From: Cladopsammia gracilis
Lineage: Eukaryota; Cnidaria; Anthozoa; Scleractinia; Dendrophylliidae
Assembly: GCA_022457155.1 (NCBI GenBank)
Contig: JAJGOT010000238.1
Coordinates: 124,001 to 188,000, forward strand
Length of the DNA: 64,000 nt
Reading direction: 5' to 3'
Below the pieces are notes generated by a model. That model did no database searches and was not told the DNA's origin. It worked only from the letters and a program-made list of their open reading frames with translations. Position numbers and translations under genes: made by a program. This document shows positions 1-11,452 of this stretch, piece after piece (positions within the stretch are counted from its first letter, which is position 1; each line of letters starts with the position of its first letter).

Positions 1-490
1 ACAACGACCACGTGTTACTATGGGAACTTCCAGTGTTTGTCCAATGCAGCCATTATGGAAATGCAAGAAAACAAGAAAATACTTGCTAAAAAGACGCTTA
101 ACAAGCGGGTAATAATAGCAAAGGGTGCTGTCTCTTTTTTGTTCAACTAAAGGCTATAATGTTTTGGTTAGAGTTTTTCATTCGATCAACAGTAAAATGC
201 AAAGAAATGAAATATAATGTCAGGATTACTTGCTCCTTTATATTATTAATATGAACGCCAAAACATATTAGATTTCTTGATCCATATCTTCCCAAAATAT
301 CCCCTATTGAAAATAAAAATATCCAAATTTAACAGTAAAGAATGTTTACCACTTCATATTCATTACAGTGGTTATCGTGTTCATTTATAAAAATAAGTCA
401 CGAAACGAAATGTTAAACCTAAAACAGCTGTCAACTAATATCCAATGCTAATTACACGTCAAAGTGTAATTAATCATATTTGTTCCAATC
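1..490. other. 5-prime flank of the acidic protein gene; possible coding exon end in the first 150 bases
   Basis: Frame 1 of the plus strand is open from the window edge to a TAA at 148-150 (49 codons, including CYYGNFQC near the start). It could be the last exon of a gene lying to the left, but no splice acceptor is visible because the window starts inside it, and I recognise no domain. The rest is AT-rich and shows no further gene or repeat. Confidence 0.25.
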
Positions 491-492
491 GC

Positions 493-498
493 TATAAA
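493..498 (+). promoter_or_regulatory. TATA box of the acidic secreted protein gene
   Basis: TATAAA lies 50 bp upstream of the start codon at 548, which puts transcription start near 520-525 and leaves a very short leader. No other TATAAA lies between it and the ATG. Position and spacing support it; there are no transcript data. Confidence 0.6.
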
Positions 499-547
499 GT
501 GCGCAACTTTCTCTCACTTTATTTCACTTGTAAACTGCCGCAAAGCC

Positions 548-3500
548 ATGGCGATCTCTCAGACTATCTGCAGTGTTTTGGTCTTCCTGTGTTTTGGTAA
601 GTTATGCATGATTTTTAATCTTAGAACCGCCGTTAGGAGTGATCGCAAGATTTTTATATTCCGTACCTTTTATTCAAACACAAGATCTTAGGAACATTAA
701 CACATAACTGCAGATCGGATTAATAGTATACAAGCTTCTGTTTTATGGTTCTATCTTAAATTAAAAGTGTATTTTCCCTTTTCATACGAAATCAGGAAAT
801 TATAGAATTGCAAACCGCAAGTATGCGTTTGAAAGATATTTCAGTTTCATCTCGCGTCTGAAAACCACTTATTTATCGCTTTTATAACCAACTATCTGTT
901 CAACACGTCAGACGCATTCCCGGGGACGCACTCAGTTATACCAAAGAGATCTATAAATTGTTTTCAGTGACTGTTTTTATTTAACAATAGATCGACGATC
1001 TCTGAAAGTGCCGAGACTGTAATTTCGACAATCATTGCAATTTTCAATAAACATTTACTTTTTTACATTAACTTTTTACTTGGATCTGCAAAGATTTGAA
1101 TATAGTCTTCCCACATTTCAGTCAGCGCAGATTTTGTGTTTTCCGAGCTTGCGTGCAATTCCTTTTGTAGATCATTTGTATATGCTGCCGAAGGAAGGTG
1201 TACATCCTTACTTCTGTTTACTTGTAGATACCACAGACTTTCTGTCACAATATCACACCGTGTAGCTTTAATTTATCGCTTTAGTTATGCATGACCATTT
1301 TATCTTTTTATGAAACAATGCATCGAGGTAACTAAGCTTCTTACGCTTTGAAATTTTTCTTTAACAATCAATTGTTGTTTGAGCCTATAAACTGTGTTAC
1401 CTAGGAAAACTTCACCAAAAAAATAATCTGTTTTGCTTTTCCAGTAACGGCCACTATCAGTTGACGTCAATTGAACAAGCAACTTGAAGAATAGTATTGG
1501 ACTTTTAGCTATTGCTTTCAACTAGGCGACATTTTGGCATCAGCTTGATTCGACTTCCCGATAAATTTGTGTAAAAATTATGCAGAAAGTACGTGCAAGG
1601 GTCTCAAAAAATATTGCTTGTTTTCTTAATTCACCGCTATCAGTCCATGCTCAGGCCAAAAAATGGGAAGACTAATTTTCTTCTGAGGCAAAGTAGTCTT
1701 GAAACATGTTTTCTTTGTAGTTCGGTAAGAATTTTTAGGGCTTGATGGCATTTGTACGAACTAACCACGATGCATGCATGTTACATCATTTACAAAGGAT
1801 CACACTAAACCATTCTTGCCCTCAGACCGTGAAAAACGGTTCAGTGACTTTTAAAACATTCAGTCCCGTAGCAGAACCTTGAGTCGTCTAATATAATTTG
1901 TTCTAATTTTTCAGTAATCTGTTGATGAACAGTAATGGCTATTTAAATGAAAGCTCTCCTGCTATATTTAGGATCAACCAACCAAAAAAGGAGGGAAACG
2001 ATAGGAATAGCATTGCACTGTTTTTGCATATCATTTAGGGCCTTAATTTATAAAAAGGAATCTGTTAAAGCCAATACCGTTTGACCTTTTCGGTTATTTT
2101 ACCTGAATATTTCAGCGGCCGAAAATTTTACGAAAGGAATCACTTTACCCACAAATTTACTAGCTGCTCAGTAAAGCTTTTCGAAAATCCTAGTCGTGAT
2201 CTTAATTATCTCGTACCCATAGCTCCGAAAACAAAAGGTGTTTAACTTAGTCTCCGATATTACGAATTTGAAGGTTTGGAGGCGATATTTTATTAAAGAA
2301 AATTCTAGTTTTTAGTCTGGATTTTAAGATGGATTTTAAGATTTTACGCGGAGACAAAACAAAATGCCATATCAATCGAGTTAACTCAGTCTCGGTGTAA
2401 TATTTGTTCCTTACATATATTTGTTCCTTACATTTTGTTCCGACAAAGACGATATCGAAGTGTATCCTTTTTAGCCCTCAGTACATGTTTTTCGATTATA
2501 TTGCTACGAATTTCTAGCGTCAAAGTTTGCTTATTCTGGCATTCTCGGCTTTCAATTTCTAGCCTGAGCTATGTTGACATAAGTTGTGACTAGGTAATAA
2601 TCGAGAACCACTTAGGAGGATTATGAATAATATGTTATTTTTATTCAACAGCATTGTTTCTTGTGTGCGTTGCTGACGAAGCAAATAATGAAAATGACAA
2701 GACAATTCGTGGGAATAATGTCAAGGCCAGAATACTTGGTCGGTCTGGCAAAATCATGATTGCTCGCTCTGAGAATGATGATGATGGTAAAGACGACAAG
2801 GATGACGGTAAAGACGATAAAGATCGCGATGTGGCGGACAAGAAAGACGACAACGACAAAGATGGTAAATACAGCAAGGACAGTGTCGACAATAAAGATG
2901 TTGACAACAGAGATGACAAGGACGACAATGACAAAGAAGATAAAGACGATGACGACTTTAAAGACGACAATGAGGATTTGCTGTCGTTTGAACTGGACGA
3001 AATAAAAGAAAAAGATTCCAATGACAATGATGTTGCCGACGACAAGCATTCTGTGGATTCTTTTAACGATGTGAATTTTAAGTTCTCGCCAATAAAAACC
3101 AGCTACAGATTCCAAGGAATACCAGTTATCCACGTGAACTTGTCTGCCCATCTTGAGGATCCAGATGCTGACCTTAAAATCATGGTCTACCTCTTCCGTC
3201 AGGCAGGGAAGATCAGATTTGGCAACGAAACATTTGCTGTGCAGGCGGGAACGGTGAAGTTCAATATCAAGGTATGAAGCAAGACACTTAGAACGTGTTC
3301 TTATTCTGGGCATAGTATGGCAGACGTTATGTTAATATATCAAAGAATCTTCTCGGTTGTATATTGTTTGTAAATAAAATCATGTCAGTCATTATTTTAA
3401 GCAAGTTAAACTGAATTTAGTGGTGCAAGGCAACAAGAATTACAGATCCCATGCACAGTTTCTCGTTTTTCATTGTCTGACAAAGTAGTTCAGTCAGAGA

Positions 3501-5053
3501 AAGTCTAATGGTACCGTTGTTTTAGTTTAAAACGCTCCAAAAGAATTTATGCACAGATTCATGAAGAGATCTCGAGATTTACAAGCAATTTTGTGGTAAG
3601 CTGTCGAATCAAATTTTAGATGATAGGAGAAATGACCAGGGCTTAGCTATACCGACTCTCTTTTATGGAATATCCTAGAATTCTTGTAACGAGCACATGG
3701 CAAGGATACTAAAGCATTACAAGGACAGTTTCCATACCCGTCATCATTATCATAAACGATAATAACTATGTCATTCTTAAATGTAGATCATGGAAAGATG
3801 AAACTCGCAATTTTGGCACTCAGTAATGGTGTGGATACGAGAAACGCCATTGTTAATGAAATGCATGTTCAATTCTCCGTATTTGCCTAAACATACCAGC
3901 ACCCAACAGTGACGTCAGAAGTTCATCGATGCAAAAATAACTTAGTTCTTTATCTCTCTTGCCTTTCCTTGAATCCGCATAGATCAGTGACTGGAAATTC
4001 AGTAGTGAAGGGAAATACCTTGATCTCGCTCTCAAAACCAAGAGCAAGGGATCTCCATCTGAGGTAGACGATGATGACCGCAAAAAGGCCAATAAAAAAC
4101 CTGTTTGTGATGACAAAGACGATCATAAGGATGATCGAAATGATAAAGATGACGACGACAACGATGATGATGATGATTGTCCCCACATATATGACATGGG
4201 AGGGGACTCGGAAATGCTACTTAACCGAGGGGTAAGTTGAATACGATTTAATGTTAGCAAGCGCATGCGTTTGACTCTTGTTTGGTTATGTCCATCTCGT
4301 TACCAGAGCCAACATTTGTATTAATCAGCGGTAATCATATGAAGGTGTTAGGAATAGGATTACGCAACCTTGTTCTCAGGTTCTTTGGGTTGTTTCAATC
4401 CAAGATGGTGACTACGTACGCTCGCGGCCATTTTTATACACGGAGAACGCCACGAGAACCAGGTTAAAGGTGACGTGTACAATAGCTGGAAAGGACGGTA
4501 CAATGTTATGTGGAGGCCTGTGACATTTCCTGACGCATAACCATCATCAAGGTCTGTTACTATTGGAAATTTATAAAAGGAGATGCCTTTATTTCACACA
4601 AGTGCAGTTATTCATTATTTTTACATACTTCCAGCGGTTACTCATTCAGTATTGATGTCACATTTCCCTCATGACGTTTGCCGAGAAAATATAGTGTAAT
4701 TTTGGATAATCTATGCTGAAAAGAAAATCGGGCAAACAAATCAGGTTCGCCTAGGAAACTAAATGCCAACTTCTCACGTGTAACGCTCCATGTAATCCAT
4801 CTCTGTTCTACAGGTGATAACCGATGATGATGATTACACTGCCATGCCAGCAGGATTTCCAAGAGCCGAACGTGACGATGATAATACGAAGTTTGTTTTC
4901 CGCATCCCCAAATTCAGTAAAAATGTTCTTTTGGATCCGAGTGTGACACCAGGAGAAAAACCCGCCAAGCCTGCGAATGGTGCGTCTTGGATGCAGATCA
5001 ACGTTGCATTTGCTCTGTTGCTTCAACTGGCGGCCATGTTTGCAGCTCATTGA
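548..5053 (+). CDS. Asp-rich secreted, probably GPI-anchored protein, SAARP/CARP-like acidic skeletal matrix protein
   Basis: Four exons: 548-596, 2652-3271, 3983-4231 and 4814-5053. All junctions are GT-AG and the phases (1, 0, 0) agree, giving 385 residues. A signal peptide (residues 1-24, [17 protein letters not shown] then LFLVCVA) is built across the first splice, with likely cleavage before D25. Residues about 59-157 are an Asp/Lys tract, followed by a folded segment (about 159-245, with [17 protein letters not shown] and [17 protein letters not shown]). A second Asp tract (264-288) leads to another folded segment ending [13 protein letters not shown]. The C-terminus is a 20-residue hydrophobic stretch after a small-residue NGAS site, typical of a GPI signal. 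Acidic tracts alternating with this conserved domain match coral skeletal aspartic acid-rich proteins, which bind calcium and sit in the skeletal matrix. Gene structure is firm; family assignment is from memory of the family; a role in calcification is inference. Non-calcifying relatives also exist. Confidence 0.78.
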
Positions 5054-5068
5054 CAACATAACAATTGC

Positions 5069-5074
5069 ATTAAA
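5069..5074 (+). terminator. Probable polyadenylation signal of the acidic protein gene
   Basis: ATTAAA, the commonest variant signal, lies 16 bases after the stop codon. It implies a very short 3-prime UTR. A later site is possible; there is no direct evidence. Confidence 0.4.
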
Positions 5075-5396
5075 TATGTTGGACTTTATACATTTGCTTA
5101 ATATCATAACATGCAGCATAAAAATTAGAAAATGAATATTTATTCCAGTTTCTAGTTCACGCTACAAGCGAGAATTATGTAACGTCTAATAGTCTACAAA
5201 GAAGAGTTGTTATTCTGAGCAGTATTGCGACTGATTGACTTAAAACCCTCATTTGTTGATTTTGAATTTTCTTCTCAGGTTCTTTTTCTTAGAATATGTT
5301 CCAACCACAGACCTATAAGTCTGTAAAGGCCCGTTTACACAGGCAATTTTTTTTAGCTATATTTGTCGCGCGCAAGTTCAAATCTTCAAATCGCGT

Positions 5397-5416
5397 GTAG
5401 TAGTAGCAGCAGCAGC

Positions 5417-5456
<40 letters not shown>

Positions 5457-5457
5457 A

Positions 5458-5537
<80 letters not shown>

Positions 5538-5568
5538 CTAGTAGTAGCAGTAGTAGTAGTAGTAGTAT
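5397..5568. repeat. (TAG)n microsatellite
   Basis: About 170 bases of nearly uninterrupted TAG/GTA repeats with a few AGC and ACT variants. Poly-Ser and poly-Thr reading frames across it are artefacts of the trinucleotide period. Confidence 0.95.
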
Positions 5569-5865
5569 CGGGGGTACCCGGTGGAGGCGAAATGATTTGA
5601 CTTTGGATATGCATGATTCCTGACCTTTTTACCTCAATGATTCATGATTCATGTAAAGATTTCTTCAATATTCGTGATTCATTTATCAGTCGATTCTCAC
5701 TGTTTTCACTCAATTTTCATTTTTTATTTAGAATCAGATATTTAAAAAACCAAAATAAAAATTTCAAAAACAATTGTACAGGTATGTTACATTTTTCGAT
5801 ACAGTATGTTTTAATAGAGCAGTTTTCAATTGAGTGTGAAAAGTAATTACACAATTGCTTTGGTT
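5399..5865. mobile_element. TAG-tailed retroposon-like insertion, copy 1
   Basis: The 21-base string TCAAATCTTCAAATCGCGTG plus T occurs on both sides (about 5377-5397 and 5867-5887), as expected of a target-site duplication. Between them lie the TAG run and about 300 bases starting ATCGGGGGTACCCGGTGGAGG. The same non-repeat sequence, again attached to a TAG run, recurs at 6690 and, inverted, at 8762. A retroposon with a microsatellite end is the simplest reading; a Helitron-like element with an internal microsatellite is an alternative. Confidence 0.55.
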
Positions 5866-6106
5866 TCAAATCTTCAAATCGCGTGTGTAAACTAGCAGCG
5901 ATTTCAGTGCGATTAGGGTGCGATGTGTCGCGCGATTTAGCAGAGGTTTCGAACATGTTCGAAACCTAATGCAACTTGGCGGCGATTTTTGGAAAATCAC
6001 AGGAAATTGCAGTAAATATCGCACGCAAATCACACTGAAATCGCCGCTGGTTTACAGTTGCGACACTGAAAAGTTGCGTTGGAGAGCATGTGTAAATAGG
6101 CCTAAA

Positions 6107-6330
6107 CCCTTTCACTCTCAGAGTCAATAATGGCGACATGTTGTGTGGTTTTAACTTTTGAGTCTGTGGACGAAATCCTACGGTGTGACAATTCAAATGA
6201 AACCTATCACGGCTTTGGCAGTACTTCTGCATGGTACCATTTGTTTTGTTGGGCAGTTAACACAAGAACTTTCGATATTTTCAAACTCACTCGTCTCGGA
6301 TTGTTTGTATCATCCGATATTCACAAAGCT
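6107..6330. repeat. Dispersed repeat, copy 1 (AACCCTTTCACTC... family)
   Basis: The segment containing TTGAGTCTGTGGACGAAATC, a run beginning ATTCAAATGAAACC and the motif GTACCATTTG recurs at about 13838-14000. It also recurs inverted at 17655-17815 inside the aminotransferase gene. There is no coding potential. It is probably an old MITE. Confidence 0.5.
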
Positions 6331-6425
6331 GCAGTGTAGCAACTGTGGTAGTCGTCGTAGCAGCAAAAGACGGTGTTCAGAATAGTTAACAACTATTCAC
6401 CTCAGTGTAGGTGGGTAGTGATGGA

Positions 6426-6601
6426 TATATACTGAAACAGTGAGATAATATAACGAAAATGATGCTTTTTAACTCATTTATTCCTGTCCACGATTACAAT
6501 TTTCGCGTGCAAATTGCTGGGAGGTGAATAGGACTTGCTATTCCGAGTTTGAGTAGCCAATCAGAGCGCGCCAACAATGCTATCCACTGTTTCAGTATAT
6601 A
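6426..6601. mobile_element. MITE with TATACTGAAACAGTG inverted ends
   Basis: ATATACTGAAACAGTG at the left is matched by CACTGTTTCAGTATAT at the right, enclosing about 145 bp. A related, rearranged copy lies at 33770-33910 with shared internal sequence (ATGAGTTAAAATCATCATTTT). No coding capacity. Confidence 0.6.
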
Positions 6602-6612
6602 CTAATAGTACT

Positions 6613-6616
6613 TGTT

Positions 6617-6691
<75 letters not shown>

Positions 6692-6965
6692 TCGGGGGTG
6701 GAAGCGGAATGATTTGACTTTGGATATGCATGATTCCTGACCTTTCTACTTCAATGATTCATGATTCATGTAAAAATTTCTTCAATATTCGTGATTCATT
6801 TATCAGTCGATTCTCACTGTTTTCACTCAATTTTCATTTTTTATTTAGAATCAGATATTTAAAAAACTAAAATAAAAATTTCAAAAACAATTGTACAGGT
6901 ATGTTACATTTTTCGATACAGTATGTTTTAATAGAGCGATTTTCAATTGAGTGAATTGTTTTAAT
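6613..6965. mobile_element. TAG-tailed retroposon-like element, copy 2
   Basis: A TAG run (6613-6690) is followed by ATCGGGGGTGGAAGCGGAAT and then sequence nearly identical to 5585-5835 (TTTGACTTTGGATATGCATG and onward). The repeated joining of the same non-repeat sequence to TAG runs shows that the microsatellite belongs to the element. Confidence 0.6.
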
Positions 6966-7224
6966 AGAGCAATTTTCAATTGCTTTGGTTTTTCATTGCT
7001 ACGCTTTGTGATTGACTAAAAAATCTCGCGCCACTTTCTCGACCAATCAGAAGTAAAAACCAAAACCAACGTGACTTGCTCGCACGCGTTTTCCCGCGCT
7101 TGGCGTCGCCGACATGTAATTGCTTCAAGCTCTGATTGGTTCATTGTATTGTTTACGACTGCTGTGATTGGTCAGAGTAATTACTTTGGTTTTGGTTTTA
7201 CGACACTCAATTGAAAACCGCTCT
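6966..7224. mobile_element. MITE, AGAGCRRTTTTCAATTG family, copy 1
   Basis: A 259-bp element. The left end AGAGCAATTTTCAATTG is mirrored by CAATTGAAAACCGCTCT at the right. It shares nearly its whole interior with the copy at 13551-13814 (for example CTACGCTTTGTGATTG and TTTTCCCGCGCTTGGCG). Solo left ends occur at 5816 and 6935, and a decayed copy at about 14050-14215. Confidence 0.75.
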
Positions 7225-7755
7225 ATGTCAAACTGATTTATTGGTATATAATTGATATTGAATATCATTTCTAATATCATTAACAGTAACGAATGTCAAT
7301 GATATAAAATATTGACAAAATAGCTCTCTCTGACTCCCATTTTGACCCCACCCACACGAACCGTTTTCAATCTTTCCAATCAGAATAGTTTTCTGTTTTA
7401 ATACATGTATGAGTTTTCATTTGTTTTCGCTGTCTACGCGTATACAATTTAAAACGATTAAAAACGCTACTACTAATGTCATTGTGATCGTTTTCAATCG
7501 ATTTTTGAAAACCTGATCTGTTTTCGCGGATCGTTTTATTACGTGTAGACGGAATTCCAAACGTTATCCGCTTAAAATTAACCTCCTTTTTGACCATGAA
7601 AACAACAACACGCATTAATATCACATTAATACCTAAATACTTTGACGAAATTTTTAAAAATATCCATTTACAACTCGCGAAAGACTTGTCAGATGATCGA
7701 TAGATGAGCCTCGTAAAATAATTTTTAGTTGTTCAGATATTTGGAATTACATTAG
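7225..7755. other. Intergenic, no gene recognised
   Basis: AT-rich sequence with repeated CGTTTTCAATC-like motifs between 7360 and 7540, possibly half of an old inverted-repeat element. I see no exon, RNA gene or intact repeat. Confidence 0.5.
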
Positions 7756-8085
7756 AGAGCACCCTAGCCTTGCCACTCGACAACGCTTTTGAACTTTTTG
7801 ACATCATTTTGACAATTTAGAGGTAGAGATGTCAAACTCCATGATCGTGTTCTTCAAAACTTTGTGTTATAATTATGATATTTAGTTACCAGTCTTTTTA
7901 AATAACACGTGCTTTCACGGTTACTTGTATTGCCTCGTTTGGATGTATTACATGTAAACTAGGGTTGTAAATGGAGTACAGCAATCTTGCATGTGTGTTT
8001 TTGTCGAGTCTAGAAATAATATTACAAAGCATATAGCATAACACTTTGTTGAGTGGCAATGATAGGGTCGTGCTAGGGTGCTCTT
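7756..8085. mobile_element. MITE with AGAGCACCCTAGC ends
   Basis: The left end AGAGCACCCTAGCCTTGCC is inverted at the right as GGTCGTGCTAGGGTGCTCT. Both ends continue into a diverged GCCACTCRACAA match. About 330 bp, no coding sequence. Confidence 0.6.
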
Positions 8086-8224
8086 CACTGTAACAGCATG
8101 CATTCATTCGACACTCATAAACATGGCGCATGGCGCATGGGAGGCAAATATCTGTGTGATAAATACGTCGTACGTGTCCAAAGTGACTAATACAGTCTGA
8201 GTCGGGTGGCAGATCGCCTGGCAA

Positions 8225-8762
8225 TATCGATGGAACACCTATTTTGTCTGATTCATGATTCTTTTAGCTATATCTCGTTATTCATGATTGCCAAGTCATT
8301 AACGCGAAGATTTATGACTCCTACCAATTTAAAGGTGCTATGTCGCAAGGATGGTGGCTTTTTATCAAGTTGGCGGCCATTACTTTCGAATTCGTCGTAT
8401 TGCGTGGAAGGATAGGTCTCAAGTTCACAAATTAGTTAGAGTATTTACTTGGCTATATTTTTGGTAAATTATTTCTGCGATTTGTTAGTCGTACCTTCGA
8501 AAAATTCGATGTCTTCCAGTAGTGGTGGAAGTTGGGGAGGAATTTAAAAGCGAAATCGATTGTGTGTTTGTTTACCTCGCGTGGTTCGACACGAGTGCAA
8601 GCGCGATAAAACTTGCCGCGATCCGGGGGGGAGCAATAGAAATTTGACATGTGTGACGTCAGGTAAGATCACATGACAGGAACTCATTGCGCAGACTCAC
8701 CTTGCGACATAGCCCCTTTAACAGCTATGATTCAAGATTCATCATTCCGCTTCCACCCCCAA
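8225..8762. mobile_element. TAG-tailed retroposon-like element, copy 3 (inverted, interrupted)
   Basis: The right edge CATTCCGCTTCCACCCCC is the reverse complement of the junction sequence at 6690-6712 and runs straight into the long TAG block. GATTCATGATT motifs at the left match the family. A TTAA-flanked MITE (8333-8717) sits in the middle. Confidence 0.5.
8333..8717. mobile_element. MITE flanked by TTAA (piggyBac/Kolobok type)
   Basis: TTAA at 8329-8332 and 8718-8721 flank a 385-bp element. Its ends are AGGTGCTATGTCGCAAGG and CCTTGCGACATAGCCCCT, an 18-bp inverted repeat with one mismatch. A TTAA duplication is diagnostic of piggyBac- or Kolobok-type transposition. No transposase is present. 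Confidence 0.8.
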
Positions 8763-9399
<637 letters not shown>

Positions 9400-9405
9400 T
9401 AGTAG

Positions 9406-9610
9406 GAGTGATTTTCTTCAGACCGTGAAACAGTTTCTATAGTAGTTAAGTTCAGTAGTATTAGTTAGTTCTAATTAGTTAGTGTTAGTTAAGTTAGTAG
9501 CAGTTAGTGTATAACAGTCAAATAGACACAAAAGGAAACAATGGAAATAAGATCTACTAACCTCTATTAGTGTACTAACTATTTCATGGTCGGACTGGGA
9601 AAATCACTCT
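9406..9610. mobile_element. MITE, AGAGTGATTTT family, copy 1
   Basis: GAGTGATTTTCTTCAGACC with GTGAAACAGT at the left and ACTATTTCATGGT...AAAATCACTCT at the right form an imperfect terminal inverted repeat. It lies 11 bp from a second member of the family. Confidence 0.55.
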
Positions 9611-9621
9611 AATGGGCTGGT

Positions 9622-9750
9622 AGAGTGATTTTACTTCACCCGTGAAATAGTTAGTAGAATAGTACGCACTTTTAGACTATAATTCCATTGTTTTCTTTTG
9701 TTTAATTTTGACTATCACGCACTATTTCACGGGCTAAGTAAAATCACTCT
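9622..9750. mobile_element. MITE, AGAGTGATTTT family, copy 2
   Basis: A 129-bp element whose first and last 30 bases are inverted copies of each other (AGAGTGATTTTACTTCACCC at the left). The stem covers almost half the element. A related half-end occurs near 27058-27082. Confidence 0.75.
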
Positions 9751-10257
9751 AGTAGATCTACTCCAAGTCGGTCTTTTTGCTTTTTGACGGTAGGAAACTG
9801 ACTGTATTTCTACATAGAAATGCCTGGAATACCGACAAATTAAATTATGAGCAACAATTCGCAGCAACAGTATAGTAGTATTCTGGTTTGAACTTAAGCG
9901 ATGGCAATACTTATGCTGTAATTATTGAAAAATGAAATAAACGTATTTGCAGAGTGCCTGATATAACCATCAAAGCCATTGTTCTGTACCACGGTGTTTA
10001 AAAATAAGCTTGCCTGCACATGCGATGTTGTTTTGCTTGGCATTGATGTTGTTAAAATAAACAAGAACAGCTAAGATTGTCATCCTTTATATAGTTAAGG
10101 CACTTCCCTGTCTCCCCCCCCCCCCCCCCCCCCACCCCCGAAAACGATTTTCCAACAAAACGAGACGCATTTTTAAAACAGTATATATACGTAGGCGCTT
10201 GTTCCCGTTAACCTAGTAAGTATGCTTATCGTCAAAATCTCGCCCAGTCAAAAAGGG
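9751..10257. other. Intergenic, no gene recognised; C-run at 10112
   Basis: There is a poly-C tract of about 20 bases at 10112-10132 followed by CACCCCCG. Otherwise this is unremarkable AT-rich sequence without splice-supported exons. Confidence 0.5.
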
Positions 10258-10838
10258 AATTTATAAAACTGGGCTTTATTTCAACAAACAAAATTAACAT
10301 TTACAGCATTAAGAAAAGAAATACTACTATTATTTACAAGTATGTTAAAAAACCCGGTTACAATACACAATCAACAGTCAACAGCCGGGCAAATGATTGA
10401 GGTTAATAAAAGGGGTGGAGCGAGGTGCGAATCAGCTTAATTAATGGTAGAAATTATCCACTTATTCTTAAAATCTTGCTTTCGGTTTCATATTTAATAC
10501 ATATTTTGGCGGCTTTAATTTTAGGAAGGATTTTATTTTTTCTACAGTCACACAAAAATTGTTTTGCAATTATTAAAAAAATAATTAAATAAATTTATTA
10601 AAGGGCTTTGCTCAGAGTTGATGTCAAAGTAAAGCAGTTAATAAAGTAAGACGTTCTTGTTGATTTGATAGCTGGTACCAGTAAGATTCAAAGGCATCCC
10701 AAAACTGCTTAACTGCCTAGAATGTCACTGAACACTCACTGGTAAAAAAGATGAGTGAGACTTTCGGGTTCTGCCTTGCAAAAAGTACACAAACCAGATG
10801 CAACAAATGCAATCCGGTTTAACTAATTTCTCAACTTA
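10258..10838 (-). mobile_element. Non-LTR retrotransposon 3-prime fragment (LINE)
   Basis: Reading the minus strand from about 10835, a broken frame gives RIAFVASGLCTFCKAEPESL, then THLFYQ. This is the C-x2-C...ESLTHLF zinc-binding motif that follows the reverse transcriptase domain in many LINEs, and AVKQFWDAFESYWYQ follows in another frame. Stops and frameshifts make it a dead fragment. The 3-prime part ends near 10265 with an AATAAA-like tail (GAAATAAAGCCC). The clade cannot be told from so little. Confidence 0.7.
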
Positions 10839-11452
10839 TACCCCATTCACACAAACGGTTAAACATGTTTAAATGTCGTTTAGTTTAACTACGTTCATTT
10901 GGCCTCTATCTTGAACGTTTGTAAATGTATATGACTCATACTATCTGGAATGGTAATAAAATTCAACAAGGGCGTGTGTTGAATTTTAGTTAGGTTTTTA
11001 GGAATTTTAGGAAGGTAGTTGAAAAGGTAGCACTAGCTCCAAATATTACGGCACGTAATATTTGGAGGTATTGGAGGGGGTATTTTTCTAAAAAAAATAT
11101 AATGAGGAAAAACAGCGAAGAAAAAATATACAACTAGAGAATGAGGTTTACCGATATTTCGGACAGTCAAGCTGTCCTTCTTCAGGGGATTTAATTGAGA
11201 TACGCAAAGTCATTACAATATTTTATATAGTAAACAAATTGTAAAACGGTTATAATTGATATATGATACAGGCTAGGAATTTAAAACAGCGAGTGGGGAT
11301 AAAGCTAAACTAAGTCAATAAACGGTAAATGTGATGGCATAATATAAAAATAGAATAGGATATACAAACTGTAGGTATTTTTCTAAACCCGCTTTAAACT
11401 AAACAACATTTAAACATGTTTACGCGTTGGTGACGTTGGTGCGAACGGGGTA
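10839..11452. mobile_element. Foldback element with TACCCCRTTC ends
   Basis: The left arm TACCCCATTCACACAAACGG, then TTAAACATGTTTAAATG, is mirrored at 11390-11452 (CATTTAAACATGTTTACGCG ... GCGAACGGGGTA). About 60-bp arms enclose a Penelope fragment and a short palindrome at 11040-11070. Confidence 0.65.
11100..11390 (-). mobile_element. Penelope-like element 3-prime fragment
   Basis: On the minus strand the sequence reads CCTGAAGAAGGACAGCTTG followed by GTCCGAAATATCGGTAAAC. This CCTGAAGAAGG...CGAAATATCG block is characteristic of the 3-prime region of Penelope-like retroelements. A similar block (CCCTGAAGAAGATTTG...GCGAAATATTGG) follows the GIY-YIG remnant at 39530. No coding part is left here. 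Confidence 0.55.

Larger units (their letters stand above)
5326..6104. mobile_element. Foldback/MITE-type element with terminal AGGCCCGTTTACACA repeats, interrupted by a TAG-rich insertion
   Basis: The left end reads AAAGGCCCGTTTACACAGGC and the right end carries the inverted match GCATGTGTAAATAGGCCT. Sequence next to both ends is rich in short palindromes (TCGCGCGA, GAACATGTTCGAA). Ends of this kind are usual in non-autonomous cnidarian transposons. The interior is split by the insertion described at 5399-5865. No transposase remains. Confidence 0.6.

Noticed and set aside
5363..5623. Poly-Ser / poly-Thr open frames over TAG repeats (also 8732-9247)
   Set aside because: They arise from a stop-free phase of the trinucleotide repeat, have no start context or splice sites, and change with repeat length.
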